From positions 19,090 to 83,089 of the forward strand of contig CANRDY010000004.1 of assembly GCA_947629515.1 (NCBI GenBank): DNA of 64,000 bases, read 5' to 3'. The notes under the pieces were generated by a model. That model was not told the origin of the DNA. It did not search any database and saw only the letters and a list, made by a program, of their open reading frames with translations. This stretch comes from an uncultured Clostridia bacterium. GTDB taxonomy: Bacteria; Bacillota; Clostridia; Christensenellales; Borkfalkiaceae. The position numbers and the translations under genes were made by a program. Shown piece by piece: positions 16,547 through 24,875 of this stretch (position 1 is the stretch's first letter; every line of letters starts with the position of its first letter).

Positions 16547-18955
16547 ATGGCTTACACAAATTTCAACGCGGTCGAAAAGAAATGGATTAAGTATTGGGAC
16601 GAACACAAAACTTTCCACACGGATCTTCACGACTTTTCGAAGCCAAAATACTACGTGCTCGATATGTTCCCCTACCCCTCGGGTGCGGGTCTGCACGTCG
16701 GTCACCCCGAGGGCTATACGGCAACCGACATTCTCGCAAGAATGAAGCGCATGCAAGGGTTCAACGTTCTGCATCCCATCGGGTTCGACAGCTTCGGACT
16801 TCCCGCCGAACAATACGCCATAAAGACGGGTCACAACCCCGAGGGCTTTACGCAAGCAAACATTAAAACCTTTACTTCCCAGCTGAAAATGCTCGGGCTT
16901 TCGTACGATTGGGATCAGACCGTTTCGACCTGCGACCCCTCGTACTACAAGTGGACGCAGTGGATATTCAAACAGCTCTGCAAGGCGGGGCTTGCGCGCT
17001 ATGTCGAAACGCCCGTAAATTGGTGCGAAGAGCTTGGCACTGTGCTTGCAAACGACGAAATTATCGACGGAAAGAGCGAGCGCGGAGGCTACCCCGTTGT
17101 CCGCAAGAACATGAAGCAATGGGTAATTGATATAAATAAATACGCCGAAAGACTTTTGGAAGGGCTTGACGAACTCGATTGGCCCGAATCTTCCAAAATC
17201 GCACAGCGCAACTGGATAGGCAAATCGGTGGGCGCGAACGTCGACTTTAAGGTAGACGGAACCGATAAGCAGTTCACCGTGTTTACCACGCGTTGCGATA
17301 CCCTCTTCGGCGCGACCTACTGCGTGCTTGCCCCCGAGCACAAGCTCGTTGCCGAAATCACAACTCCCGCACAGAAAGCCGAAATCGAGGCTTACATTAA
17401 ATTGTGCGCAAGCAAGTCCGACCTTGAACGCACCGAACTCAACAAGGAAAAGACGGGAGCGTTTACGGGCGCGTATGCCGTAAACCCCGTAAACGGCAAC
17501 AAAATCCCCATTTATATATCAGATTACGTGCTCACCTCTTACGGCACGGGCGCGATAATGGCAGTTCCCGCGCACGACACGCGCGACTATGAGTTTGCCA
17601 AAAAGTTCAACATTCCCATAATCGAGGTTTTGGAGGGCGGCGACATTACAAAGGAAGCCTACACGCAGGACGGCGTTCACATAAATTCGGGCTTCCTCAA
17701 CGGTCTCAACAAGCAGGACGCAATAGACAAAATGGCAAAATGGCTCGAAGAGCACGGTTGCGGAAAAAAGACGGTAACTTACAAACTTCGCGAGTGGATT
17801 TTTGCCCGTCAAAGATATTGGGGCGAACCGCTCCCCGTCGTTCACCTTGAAAACGGTGAAATCGCACTGCTCGACGACAGCGAACTTCCCCTTGTTCTCC
17901 CCCACATGACCGACTACAAAGCCCACGGCGGGAACGCCCCGCTCGAAAACGCGGCGGAATGGGTCAACATTTCGATAAACGGCGTTAAGGGCAAGCGCGA
18001 GACAACGACGATGCCCGGTTCGGCGGGTTCGAGCTGGTACTTTATGCGCTATTGCGACCCTCACAACCAAAACGCCTTTGCCGATTACGAGCTTTTGAAG
18101 CACTGGCTGCCCGTGGACTTTTACCTCGGCGGCAAGGAACACCTTGTCGGACACCTGCTCTACTCCCGCTTCTGGACGAATTTCCTCTACGATAAGGGCT
18201 ACTGCCCCTGTAAAGAACCGTTCAAAAAATTGTTCCACCAAGGAATGATTTTGGGCGAGGACGGAAACAAAATGTCGAAGAGCCTCGGCAACGTCATCAA
18301 CCCCAACGACATAGTGCGCGATTACGGCGCGGACGTTATGAGAATGTACGAAATGTTTATGGGACCCGTTGCCGACACAAAGCCGTGGAACACTTCGAAC
18401 ATAGAGGGCGTAAAGAAGTTCATCGACCGCATTTACAGAATTTACTGCGAACTCGACGCCATTTCAACAAAGCCCAACGCAAATTTAGAGAAAATTTACA
18501 ACCAGACCGTCAAAAAAGTCACCGAAGATTACGAGGCAATGAAGATCAACACGGCAATTTCGCAGATGATGATCTTCTTCAACTCGGTAACCAAAGAAAT
18601 TACCGAGGGCAGAAACTATCCCAAGGAATACGCCGAGGGGCTTATAAAGCTGTTGAACCCCATTATCCCCTTTGTCACCGAAGAGATCTGGAACACCGTG
18701 CTCGGGCACGACGGCACGATAGCTTACGAAAAGTGGCCGACCTTCGACCCCGCCAAATGCGGCGACGACGATTTTGAATACGCCGTTCAGGTCAACAGCA
18801 AAATCAAGACCAAAATCACCCTGCCCGCCGACATGCCCGAAGAACAGATAAAAAAGACCGTTCTCGAAAACGGCGATATAGCTCCCCTTATCGCGGGCAA
18901 GACTATCAAAAAGTTTATCCTCGTTCCCAAAAGACTTATTAACATTATTGTATAA
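16547..18955 (+). CDS. leuS: Leucyl-tRNA synthetase
   Basis: 802 residues, normal for bacterial LeuRS. Class I enzyme with HIGH-type motif [12 protein letters not shown] (about residue 42), the CP1 editing domain in the middle, and KMSKS as [10 protein letters not shown] (about residue 575), followed by the anticodon-binding helical domain. The ATG at 16547 ([13 protein letters not shown]) has AAGG upstream and matches the family start; the GTG-like reading ten codons earlier is not needed. It is the only long plus-strand gene before 44 kb and ends at a bidirectional terminator. Confidence 0.97.
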   Translation: MAYTNFNAVEKKWIKYWDEHKTFHTDLHDFSKPKYYVLDMFPYPSGAGLHVGHPEGYTATDILARMKRMQGFNVLHPIGFDSFGLPAEQYAIKTGHNPEGFTQANIKTFTSQLKMLGLSYDWDQTVSTCDPSYYKWTQWIFKQLCKAGLARYVETPVNWCEELGTVLANDEIIDGKSERGGYPVVRKNMKQWVIDINKYAERLLEGLDELDWPESSKIAQRNWIGKSVGANVDFKVDGTDKQFTVFTTRCDTLFGATYCVLAPEHKLVAEITTPAQKAEIEAYIKLCASKSDLERTELNKEKTGAFTGAYAVNPVNGNKIPIYISDYVLTSYGTGAIMAVPAHDTRDYEFAKKFNIPIIEVLEGGDITKEAYTQDGVHINSGFLNGLNKQDAIDKMAKWLEEHGCGKKTVTYKLREWIFARQRYWGEPLPVVHLENGEIALLDDSELPLVLPHMTDYKAHGGNAPLENAAEWVNISINGVKGKRETTTMPGSAGSSWYFMRYCDPHNQNAFADYELLKHWLPVDFYLGGKEHLVGHLLYSRFWTNFLYDKGYCPCKEPFKKLFHQGMILGEDGNKMSKSLGNVINPNDIVRDYGADVMRMYEMFMGPVADTKPWNTSNIEGVKKFIDRIYRIYCELDAISTKPNANLEKIYNQTVKKVTEDYEAMKINTAISQMMIFFNSVTKEITEGRNYPKEYAEGLIKLLNPIIPFVTEEIWNTVLGHDGTIAYEKWPTFDPAKCGDDDFEYAVQVNSKIKTKITLPADMPEEQIKKTVLENGDIAPLIAGKTIKKFILVPKRLINIIV

Positions 18956-18996
18956 TAAAGTGAAGTGAAGTTAATTTAAATAGTTAATATAAAAAC

Positions 18997-19036
18997 ACCC
19001 CGCCGCGGCGCGTCTTAAACGCGCCGCGGCGAGGTT
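18997..19036. terminator. Bidirectional terminator between leuS and acpP
   Basis: 13-bp GC-rich perfect stem CGCCGCGGCGCGT/ACGCGCCGCGGCG (19001-19013, 19019-19031) with a 5-nt loop. T-runs occur on both sides (GGTTTT on plus, GTTTTTAT on minus), and the flanking genes converge. Confidence 0.85.
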
Positions 19037-19085
19037 TTCAAATGCCAAAGCATAACGGCAACTTAACTTGCCGCCTTTGATTTGA

Positions 19086-19307
19086 TTAAAGGCTTTCGAT
19101 CATCTTTACAACGTCGCCAACGGTTTTGAGATCGGTAACTTTGTCCTCGGGAATGGTCTTGCCCGTGTTGTCCTCCAAAGTCATCAATAACTCAACCACG
19201 TCGAGAGAATCCGCGCCGAGGTCTTTTACGATATCGCTTTCGGCGGTGATTTCGGACTGCGCGATCCCCAGCTGGTCGGCAAGAATTTTAGCTACTTCTT
19301 CAAACAT
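19086..19307 (-). CDS. acpP: Acyl carrier protein
   Basis: 73 residues, acidic, four-helix ACP. The phosphopantetheine attachment serine is in GADSLDVVELLM (about residue 35). It carries the growing chain in fatty acid synthesis. It stands alone, away from other fab genes, with its own promoter and a shared terminator downstream. Confidence 0.95.
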   Translation of the reverse strand: MFEEVAKILADQLGIAQSEITAESDIVKDLGADSLDVVELLMTLEDNTGKTIPEDKVTDLKTVGDVVKMIESL

Positions 19308-19346
19308 TATAATTATCCTCCGAATTTCCTTAAAACGTCAATTAAA

Positions 19347-19375
19347 AGTTTACATTAAAGTAAGCCTTTTGTCAA
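19347..19375 (-). promoter_or_regulatory. Promoter of acpP
   Basis: TTGACA (19370-19375), 17-bp spacer, TAAACT (19347-19352) on the minus strand. Confidence 0.7.
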
Positions 19376-19387
19376 GCGAATACCGCC

Positions 19388-21541
19388 TCAATTGGCTTTC
19401 TTTTGAACCCTCTTGATTGAAAGTCCTATTCTGTGCTTGGCTTTATCGAGGCTTATTATAACAGCTTTGACCTGCTGTCCGACTTTAAGAACGTCGGAAG
19501 GGTGTCTTATATACCTTTCGGTTATCTCCGAAATATGCACAAGCCCGTCCTCGTGTATGCCAATATCGACGAACGCGCCGAAGTCAATGACGTTGCGAAC
19601 CGTTCCCTCTACTTCCATTCCCACGGCAAGGTCGTCTATGCTCAAAATGTCCTTTCGTAATTGTCTTGCGGGAAGCCCGTCGCGGATATCTCTCCCCGGC
19701 TTTACAAGTTCGCCTACGATATCTTTGAGGGTGGCAACGTCGAGTTCGCACTCCTTTGCCGCCTTTTCTTCGCCGTACTCTTTGACCTTTGCGGGAAGTT
19801 CCCCCAAACGGCGTGATTTTACGTCGTCGTCGGTGTAGCCGAAGAGCTGTAAAAGTTTTTCCGCCTTTGCGTAGGACTCGGGGTGAACGGCGGTGTTGTC
19901 GAGAATGTTGCTGCCGTCGGTAATTCTCAAAAAGCCCGCGCACTGCTCATAGGTCTTTGCGCCGAGCTTGGGAACTTTAAGAAGTTGCGCCCTTGTGGCG
20001 AACTTGCCGTTGCCCTCGCGGTAGGTGACTATATTCTTCGCAATACCCGCGTTCAGACCTGCGACGAACTTCAACAGCGAAACGCTCGCCGTGTTCAGGT
20101 CGACCCCAACGCTGTTCACGCAGTCCTCGAGCACGCCCCCTAAAACGCTGTCGAGCCGCTTGGGGTCCATATCGTGCTGATACTGCCCGACGCCTATCGA
20201 CTTGGGATCGATTTTAATGAGTTCGGCAAGCGGGTCTTGCAATCTGCGCGCTATCGAAACGGCAGAACGCTGAGTAACGTCGAAGTCAGGGAATTCTTCC
20301 ACGGCAACTTTGCTTGCCGAATAAACGCTTGCGCCCGCCTCGCTTACAACGGCGTAACTTACGCCCTCAAACTCTTTCAAAAGGTCTGCAACAAAAATTT
20401 CCGTCTCCTTGCCCGCCGTGCCGTTACCTATGGAAATTATGTCGACTTTGTATTTGGTGATAAGCTCGCGCATTATCTTCTTTGCCCCCTCAATATCGTT
20501 TTTGGGGGGAACGGGATAAATTACCGAAGTTGCAAGCACTTTGCCCGTTTCGTCGACGACGGCAACTTTGCAACCCGTGCGGAAGCCGGGATCAAGCCCA
20601 AGGGTGATTTTGTTTTTTACGGGCGGCTGTAAAAGGAGCGGACGAAGGTTGACTTCGAACATTTTTATAGCTTGTTCGCTCGCTCTGTCGGTGAGGATAG
20701 AGCGCACTTCGCGCTCAACAGACGGCTCTATAAGTCTGTCGTAGCCGTCGGAAGCCGCCTCTTCAATGAGCTTTGCGCACTCGCCCTTGCTCTTTATGTA
20801 TTTCGCAACGCACACGCGCTTTGCTATTTCGGGGTCGAAGTAAATTTTTGCCTTTAAGAACTCTTCCTTTTCGCCGCGGTTGATAGCCAGAATGCGGTGA
20901 CTGCGGATCTCCGAAACAAGCTCCTCGTAGTCGGCGTACATGGAGTACGTGCCCTTTTCGTCGTCCTTGACGAGTTTGACCTGAAATTCGCCGTGCTTTT
21001 CGAACAGCTCGCGCAATTTTTTGCGGAGTTCGGCGTTATCCGAAATGATCTCGGCTATTACGTCCTTAGCCCCGTCGATTGCCTGTTGAACGTTCTCAAC
21101 GCCCTTTTCGGCGTCGACAAACTTTTCGGCTTCCTTGTAAGGGTCTCCTTCCTGCGCAAGAATGAACTCGGCAAGCGGCTGTAAGCCCTTTTCGATGGCG
21201 ACCGAAGCCCTCGTCTTTTTCTTCTGTCTGAACGGGCGGTAGATATCTTCAACCTCGGTGAGAGTGCTCGCCGTATCGAGAGCCGCCGAAATTTCGTCGG
21301 TCATTTTCTCCTGCTCGGTAATGGCGTTCGCAACCTCTTCTTTGCGCTTTTGCAGATTTTTAAGATATTCGTATCTGTCGTTGAAAGCGCGAAGAACCTG
21401 ATCGTCGATAGCTCCCGTCATCTCCTTGCGGTATCTTGCGATGAACGGGATCGTGTTGCCGTCGTCGAGCAATTTCAAAATATTCTCGGCGTGGTCGGGG
21501 CGGAGGTTGAACTCTTTAATAAGCTGTTCTTTGATTTCCAT
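19388..21541 (-). CDS. tex: Tex-family RNA-binding transcription accessory protein
   Basis: 717 residues, typical of Tex. Domains in order: N-terminal helical Tex region (IPFIARYRKEMTGAIDD near residue 32), YqgF-like RNase H fold (ITLGLDPGFRTGCKVAVVD, about 313-332), helix-hairpin-helix pair, and C-terminal S1 domain (VGMEVEGTVRNVIDFGAFVD, about 643-662). Members bind nucleic acid and influence transcription or RNA turnover. The start is one base after the end of the AlkD-like gene, so it probably ends the operon that starts at ylxY. Confidence 0.94.
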   Translation of the reverse strand: MEIKEQLIKEFNLRPDHAENILKLLDDGNTIPFIARYRKEMTGAIDDQVLRAFNDRYEYLKNLQKRKEEVANAITEQEKMTDEISAALDTASTLTEVEDIYRPFRQKKKTRASVAIEKGLQPLAEFILAQEGDPYKEAEKFVDAEKGVENVQQAIDGAKDVIAEIISDNAELRKKLRELFEKHGEFQVKLVKDDEKGTYSMYADYEELVSEIRSHRILAINRGEKEEFLKAKIYFDPEIAKRVCVAKYIKSKGECAKLIEEAASDGYDRLIEPSVEREVRSILTDRASEQAIKMFEVNLRPLLLQPPVKNKITLGLDPGFRTGCKVAVVDETGKVLATSVIYPVPPKNDIEGAKKIMRELITKYKVDIISIGNGTAGKETEIFVADLLKEFEGVSYAVVSEAGASVYSASKVAVEEFPDFDVTQRSAVSIARRLQDPLAELIKIDPKSIGVGQYQHDMDPKRLDSVLGGVLEDCVNSVGVDLNTASVSLLKFVAGLNAGIAKNIVTYREGNGKFATRAQLLKVPKLGAKTYEQCAGFLRITDGSNILDNTAVHPESYAKAEKLLQLFGYTDDDVKSRRLGELPAKVKEYGEEKAAKECELDVATLKDIVGELVKPGRDIRDGLPARQLRKDILSIDDLAVGMEVEGTVRNVIDFGAFVDIGIHEDGLVHISEITERYIRHPSDVLKVGQQVKAVIISLDKAKHRIGLSIKRVQKKAN

Positions 21542-21542
21542 A

Positions 21543-22214
21543 CTATCTCTTTAAACCTTTTATATAATTTTTACGGTCGTTAGAAAGCCTGAAACTCTCC
21601 AACGCCTTTGTAATTGCCTTGTTGTGCGTCTTTTTGTCGAGCGTGCAATCGCTTAAAAATCCCACGGTTCTCGAATAATACTTCGCCAAACATTCGGCGA
21701 CGAGCCATGCGACCGCCATATGTACGTAATACTTTGAAGTATCAGCCCTTTCGCAAAGTGAAAATATAACTTCGAGATAGCGTTCTTCAACATAAAAATG
21801 CAACAGTGTTGTAAAAGCGAACCTTTGAACGAACTCCCGCCCGTCGGCGGCAAACTTGCGCACAAAGGGCAAAAACTCTTCTTTGCGATCCTTTACACAA
21901 ACGGGTGCAAAGCAATCGCAGGTCGCCCAATTGTCCAAAAGCCCCACGCACTTCTCAACCTTTTTTACAAACTCTTCATAGGGCAACATCGCGACGACTA
22001 AAAGTTTGACAAAAGTCACTTCGTAATAATCGTCGGGGAAAGTCAAAAGATTTTCGGCTTCGCCGCGGTACTTTGCGGCGAGTTTCCTCAAAATCGGAAC
22101 ACGAACGCCGAGCACGTTGATTTTATCGTTTTTTAAGAGTTTACCGTGAAAAGCCGCATACTCTTCCTCGGCATAGCCTTTAAGTTCTTCCAAAAACTCG
22201 GGATAAGGCGTCAT
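21543..22214 (-). CDS. AlkD-like DNA alkylation repair protein (HEAT-repeat fold)
   Basis: 223 residues from the ATG at 22214, which has AAGGAAG six bases upstream. Helical repeats run throughout; VLGVRVPILRKLAAKYRGEA and DNWATCDCFAPVC match the DNA alkylation repair (DUF/AlkD) family, which excises bulky or charged alkylated purines. It overlaps the upstream glycosylase gene by 35 bp, suggesting a two-gene repair unit. The frame continues open to 22325, but this part is inside the neighbour and has no start signal. Confidence 0.85.
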   Translation of the reverse strand: MTPYPEFLEELKGYAEEEYAAFHGKLLKNDKINVLGVRVPILRKLAAKYRGEAENLLTFPDDYYEVTFVKLLVVAMLPYEEFVKKVEKCVGLLDNWATCDCFAPVCVKDRKEEFLPFVRKFAADGREFVQRFAFTTLLHFYVEERYLEVIFSLCERADTSKYYVHMAVAWLVAECLAKYYSRTVGFLSDCTLDKKTHNKAITKALESFRLSNDRKNYIKGLKR

Positions 22215-22662
22215 ACCATTCTTCCTTTTTGAAGTAAACGTTTCTGCTGCTCGTCGAGGTAAGCTCGACGACGGGCGTTTCAACGCTGATATGTTTGCGG
22301 AATATCTCTGCGCACTTTCTGCCATTTAAAATTATAAGTTCAATTTTCGAGTTGTCAAGCACTTTTCTTATGGGCGCGACGGCGTAATTTGATATACTTT
22401 CGTCGCGCGAGCCTGAAATTCGGCATTTTTCCGCCACGTCCCACAGCGCAATATTGTGCTTTTGTAAAAATTTTTTCTGCTCGGCGGGGTCGTTCGGTCT
22501 CGGTTCGCCGAAAAATTCGCTCAGCGTTCCCCAAAAGCGGTTCTGTCTGTTGCCGTAATAAAACCCGACTTGTCGGCTCTTCACCGACGGAAAGCTGCCC
22601 AAAATGAGCAGACGGCTTTGACTGTCGTAAAAGGGCGGAAAACCCGTAAATTGTTGTTCCAA
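22180..22662 (-). CDS. DNA-deoxyinosine (hypoxanthine) glycosylase, UDG superfamily family 6
   Basis: 160 residues. LLILGSFPSVKSRQVGFYYG is the active-site segment of family 6 uracil-DNA-glycosylase-like enzymes, which remove deaminated adenine (hypoxanthine) from DNA; GNRQNRFWGTLSEFFG follows. The C-terminal LTSTSSRN is the second substrate-pocket motif. The start is a TTG at 22662 with AAGG seven bases upstream. It shares an overlapping junction with the AlkD-like gene. Confidence 0.85.
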   Translation of the reverse strand: MEQQFTGFPPFYDSQSRLLILGSFPSVKSRQVGFYYGNRQNRFWGTLSEFFGEPRPNDPAEQKKFLQKHNIALWDVAEKCRISGSRDESISNYAVAPIRKVLDNSKIELIILNGRKCAEIFRKHISVETPVVELTSTSSRNVYFKKEEWYDALSRVFGRT

Positions 22663-22698
22663 CTGAATACCTTATCGAATGTAAATAAATTAAAGAGT

Positions 22699-23943
22699 TT
22701 AGAATAATTTTAATGGCTTGTCCGCCGCCCCAACGAGCGAGCACGCCGCCTTTGAGCTATCGAAGTTTATCTCTACCGCGGCTTTCACGTCGTCAAGGGT
22801 CACGTCGGTTATCTGCTGTACGCGCTCTTCGAAGTTATAAACTCTGTCGTTGTATATCATCTCTTTGCCGAAAAGGAGCATTTGCGAACTTGTGCTCTCC
22901 TGCGCATAGACCGACGAGGAGATCAGCTGTTCCTTTCCCCTTACAAATTCGTCCTCGGAAATATTCTTTTTCTTCAAATCTTCTATACAGCCGAGTATGG
23001 CTTCGGCGGATTCGACGTATTTGCCCGCATTGACACCCGCGTAGACCGACAGCGCGCCCGCCTCTGCATACGCCGTAAGGTATGAATAGACGGTGTAAGC
23101 AAGCCCCAGCTTCTCGCGCACGGTCTGGAAAAGGCGCGACGACATGCTTCCGCCGAGTATGGCGTTCAATATCTGCGTTGCGTCGTAATACTCGCCGTAG
23201 CGCGCAACCGAGGGAAAAGCAATTCCTATGTGCACCTGCTCGATGTCCTTTTTCTTAATGAGCGACTTTGCGGCAAGTTCCACCTTTACCTGCTTGTGGG
23301 CGGAGGGCTTTGCCTTTAACCCGCCGAAAAACTTTAACACAAGCTCCTCGGCAAGTTTTACGTTGATGTTCCCTGCCATTGAAATAACTATGTCGTCGGG
23401 CACGTAGTGCTTGTCCATGTAGTCTTTGATATCGTCAACGGTAAACCCCGCCACGTTCTCGCGACTGCCGAGAATGGTTCTTCCGTATCCCCTTTCGCCG
23501 AAATATGCGTTGGCAAGCAGATCGAGGCAGAGGTCGTCGGGCGTGTCCTCGTTCATGTTTATCTCTTCGATGACGACGCCCTTTTCCCTTACCATTTCCT
23601 CTTCGGGGAACACGCTCTCCAAAAACAGATCCGAAAGAATTTCGAACGCTTCGCTCGCATGCGCCGTAGTGGATTTGGCGTAATAGCACGTAATGTCCTT
23701 TGCGGTAAAGGCGTTCATCTGACCGCCGATCCTGTCCATTTCGTCCGAGATCTGATAGGCGGTACGCCTTTTTGTGCCCTTGAACAGCATGTGCTCGATA
23801 AAATGCGAAATGCCGTCCTCTTTGTCGCTCTCCTGCGCCGCTCCCGTCCGCACGATTATGCCCATTGTCACCGAAAGAAGCGCGTTCATCTTGTTGACAA
23901 CAAGCCTTACGCCGTTGTCGAGTTTTTTGTAATAGACCATCAT
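22699..23943 (-). CDS. M16-family zinc metallopeptidase (MlpA/YmxG-like)
   Basis: 414 residues. Inverzincin motif HFIEHMLFKG (HxxEH, about residue 49) near the N-terminus, with a downstream conserved Glu region and a second M16 domain (about 180-360). It resembles mitochondrial processing peptidase beta and B. subtilis MlpA. It overlaps the stop of the ylxY-like gene (ATGATG over TGA), the same pairing as ylxY-mlpA in B. subtilis, so identity is supported by context. The start could be either ATG of the pair. Confidence 0.88.
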   Translation of the reverse strand: MMVYYKKLDNGVRLVVNKMNALLSVTMGIIVRTGAAQESDKEDGISHFIEHMLFKGTKRRTAYQISDEMDRIGGQMNAFTAKDITCYYAKSTTAHASEAFEILSDLFLESVFPEEEMVREKGVVIEEINMNEDTPDDLCLDLLANAYFGERGYGRTILGSRENVAGFTVDDIKDYMDKHYVPDDIVISMAGNINVKLAEELVLKFFGGLKAKPSAHKQVKVELAAKSLIKKKDIEQVHIGIAFPSVARYGEYYDATQILNAILGGSMSSRLFQTVREKLGLAYTVYSYLTAYAEAGALSVYAGVNAGKYVESAEAILGCIEDLKKKNISEDEFVRGKEQLISSSVYAQESTSSQMLLFGKEMIYNDRVYNFEERVQQITDVTLDDVKAAVEINFDSSKAACSLVGAADKPLKLF

Positions 23944-24644
23944 TCTCCTATATTGCGGGAAACCGTCGAGGCGGTCAACCCGCGTTCTCGTATGTATTTC
24001 AGAATATCGGGCAAAACTTCCGCCGTGTGCGCCTTGGGGTGCATCAGTATAATTTCGCCCGCTTCAAGATCCTCTGTTGCGCGTTTATATAAAGTCTTTT
24101 TGTCGCTGTCGCGCCAATCTATAGTATCTCTGCTCCACATAATAACGTTCAGCCCCAGCTCCGCGCAAGCTAAAAGGGTGTTGTCGTTGAACGCTCCCGA
24201 GGGCGGCGCAAACAGCCCGACTTTATTCATACATATCATTTCAAGCAGTTTAACGCTCGGTCTTATTTCTTCCAGATTACCCGCATAGCTGAGCCGCGAA
24301 TGGTCTTTGTGAAAGTAGCCGTGACTGCCTATTTCGTGTCCGCGCCTATAAATTTCGCGCACACAGTCAACGTTGTCGTCCGCCCACGAACCGCCTATAA
24401 AAAAGGTAGCTTGCGCGCCGTATTCGTCGAGCACAGACAAAATGTCGTACACCACATCCGTGCCCTCATAGACGTTGAACGTCAGACTGACGCAGTTGCC
24501 CGACTTTTCTCCGCCGTAAAAGAGGTTCTCCCCCTCAGCCGAAACGGCTGCGGTTCCCCCGCTTAAAAATCCCACAAGGCTTACCGCAAGCACTATTGAA
24601 GCAAGAAAGACGTTGATTATAACTGTTTTAAGTTTACTTTTCAA
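23940..24644 (-). CDS. YlxY-like polysaccharide deacetylase-fold protein, sporulation-associated family
   Basis: 234 residues. Signal/anchor segment at about 8-30, then the NodB fold. The catalytic motif 1 aspartates are absent: TFNVYEG stands where active enzymes have TFDD. The metal-binding histidine pair is retained as SHGYFHKDHS. This pattern and the adjacent M16 peptidase fit YlxY, a sporulation-associated deacetylase-fold protein that may be inactive as an esterase. The start is a TTG with AGGGG seven bases upstream. It leads a run of genes through to tex. Confidence 0.82.
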   Translation of the reverse strand: MKSKLKTVIINVFLASIVLAVSLVGFLSGGTAAVSAEGENLFYGGEKSGNCVSLTFNVYEGTDVVYDILSVLDEYGAQATFFIGGSWADDNVDCVREIYRRGHEIGSHGYFHKDHSRLSYAGNLEEIRPSVKLLEMICMNKVGLFAPPSGAFNDNTLLACAELGLNVIMWSRDTIDWRDSDKKTLYKRATEDLEAGEIILMHPKAHTAEVLPDILKYIRERGLTASTVSRNIGE

Positions 24645-24690
24645 TAGTTTACCCCTAAAATAATTAACTATTTATATAATATTAATTATC

Positions 24691-24875
24691 CGCGGGGTTA
24701 ATTCTTTTATCTGCGCGGGGTCGATTCTTTGCGCCGTGCGGTCGGTTATTTATTTGTGTTTGTAACTTCACGGGCTTGGTCTGTGCCTTACGGGCGGGTT
24801 TGGTTATTTGCAAAATATAGTAACTTCACGGGCTTTGTCTGTTCATTACGGGCGGGGTTATTTATAGGCAAAATT
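24691..24875. repeat. Intergenic tandem repeats between mutS2 and ylxY
   Basis: Two imperfect 58-bp copies, 24762-24819 and 24820-24875, each starting GTAACTTCACGGGCTT and containing TTACGGGCGGG. Before them is a shorter pair of 17-bp near-copies CGCGGGGTNNATTCTTT at 24691-24707 and 24714-24730. No gene or clear terminator is present. They directly follow the mutS2 stop. Confidence 0.75.

Noticed and set aside
16460..17341. Minus-strand open frame of 293 codons opposite leuS
   Set aside because: Antisense to the HIGH-containing part of leuS and overlapping its promoter.
23407..24288. Plus-strand open frame spanning the mlpA-ylxY junction
   Set aside because: Antisense to two genes with conserved motifs.
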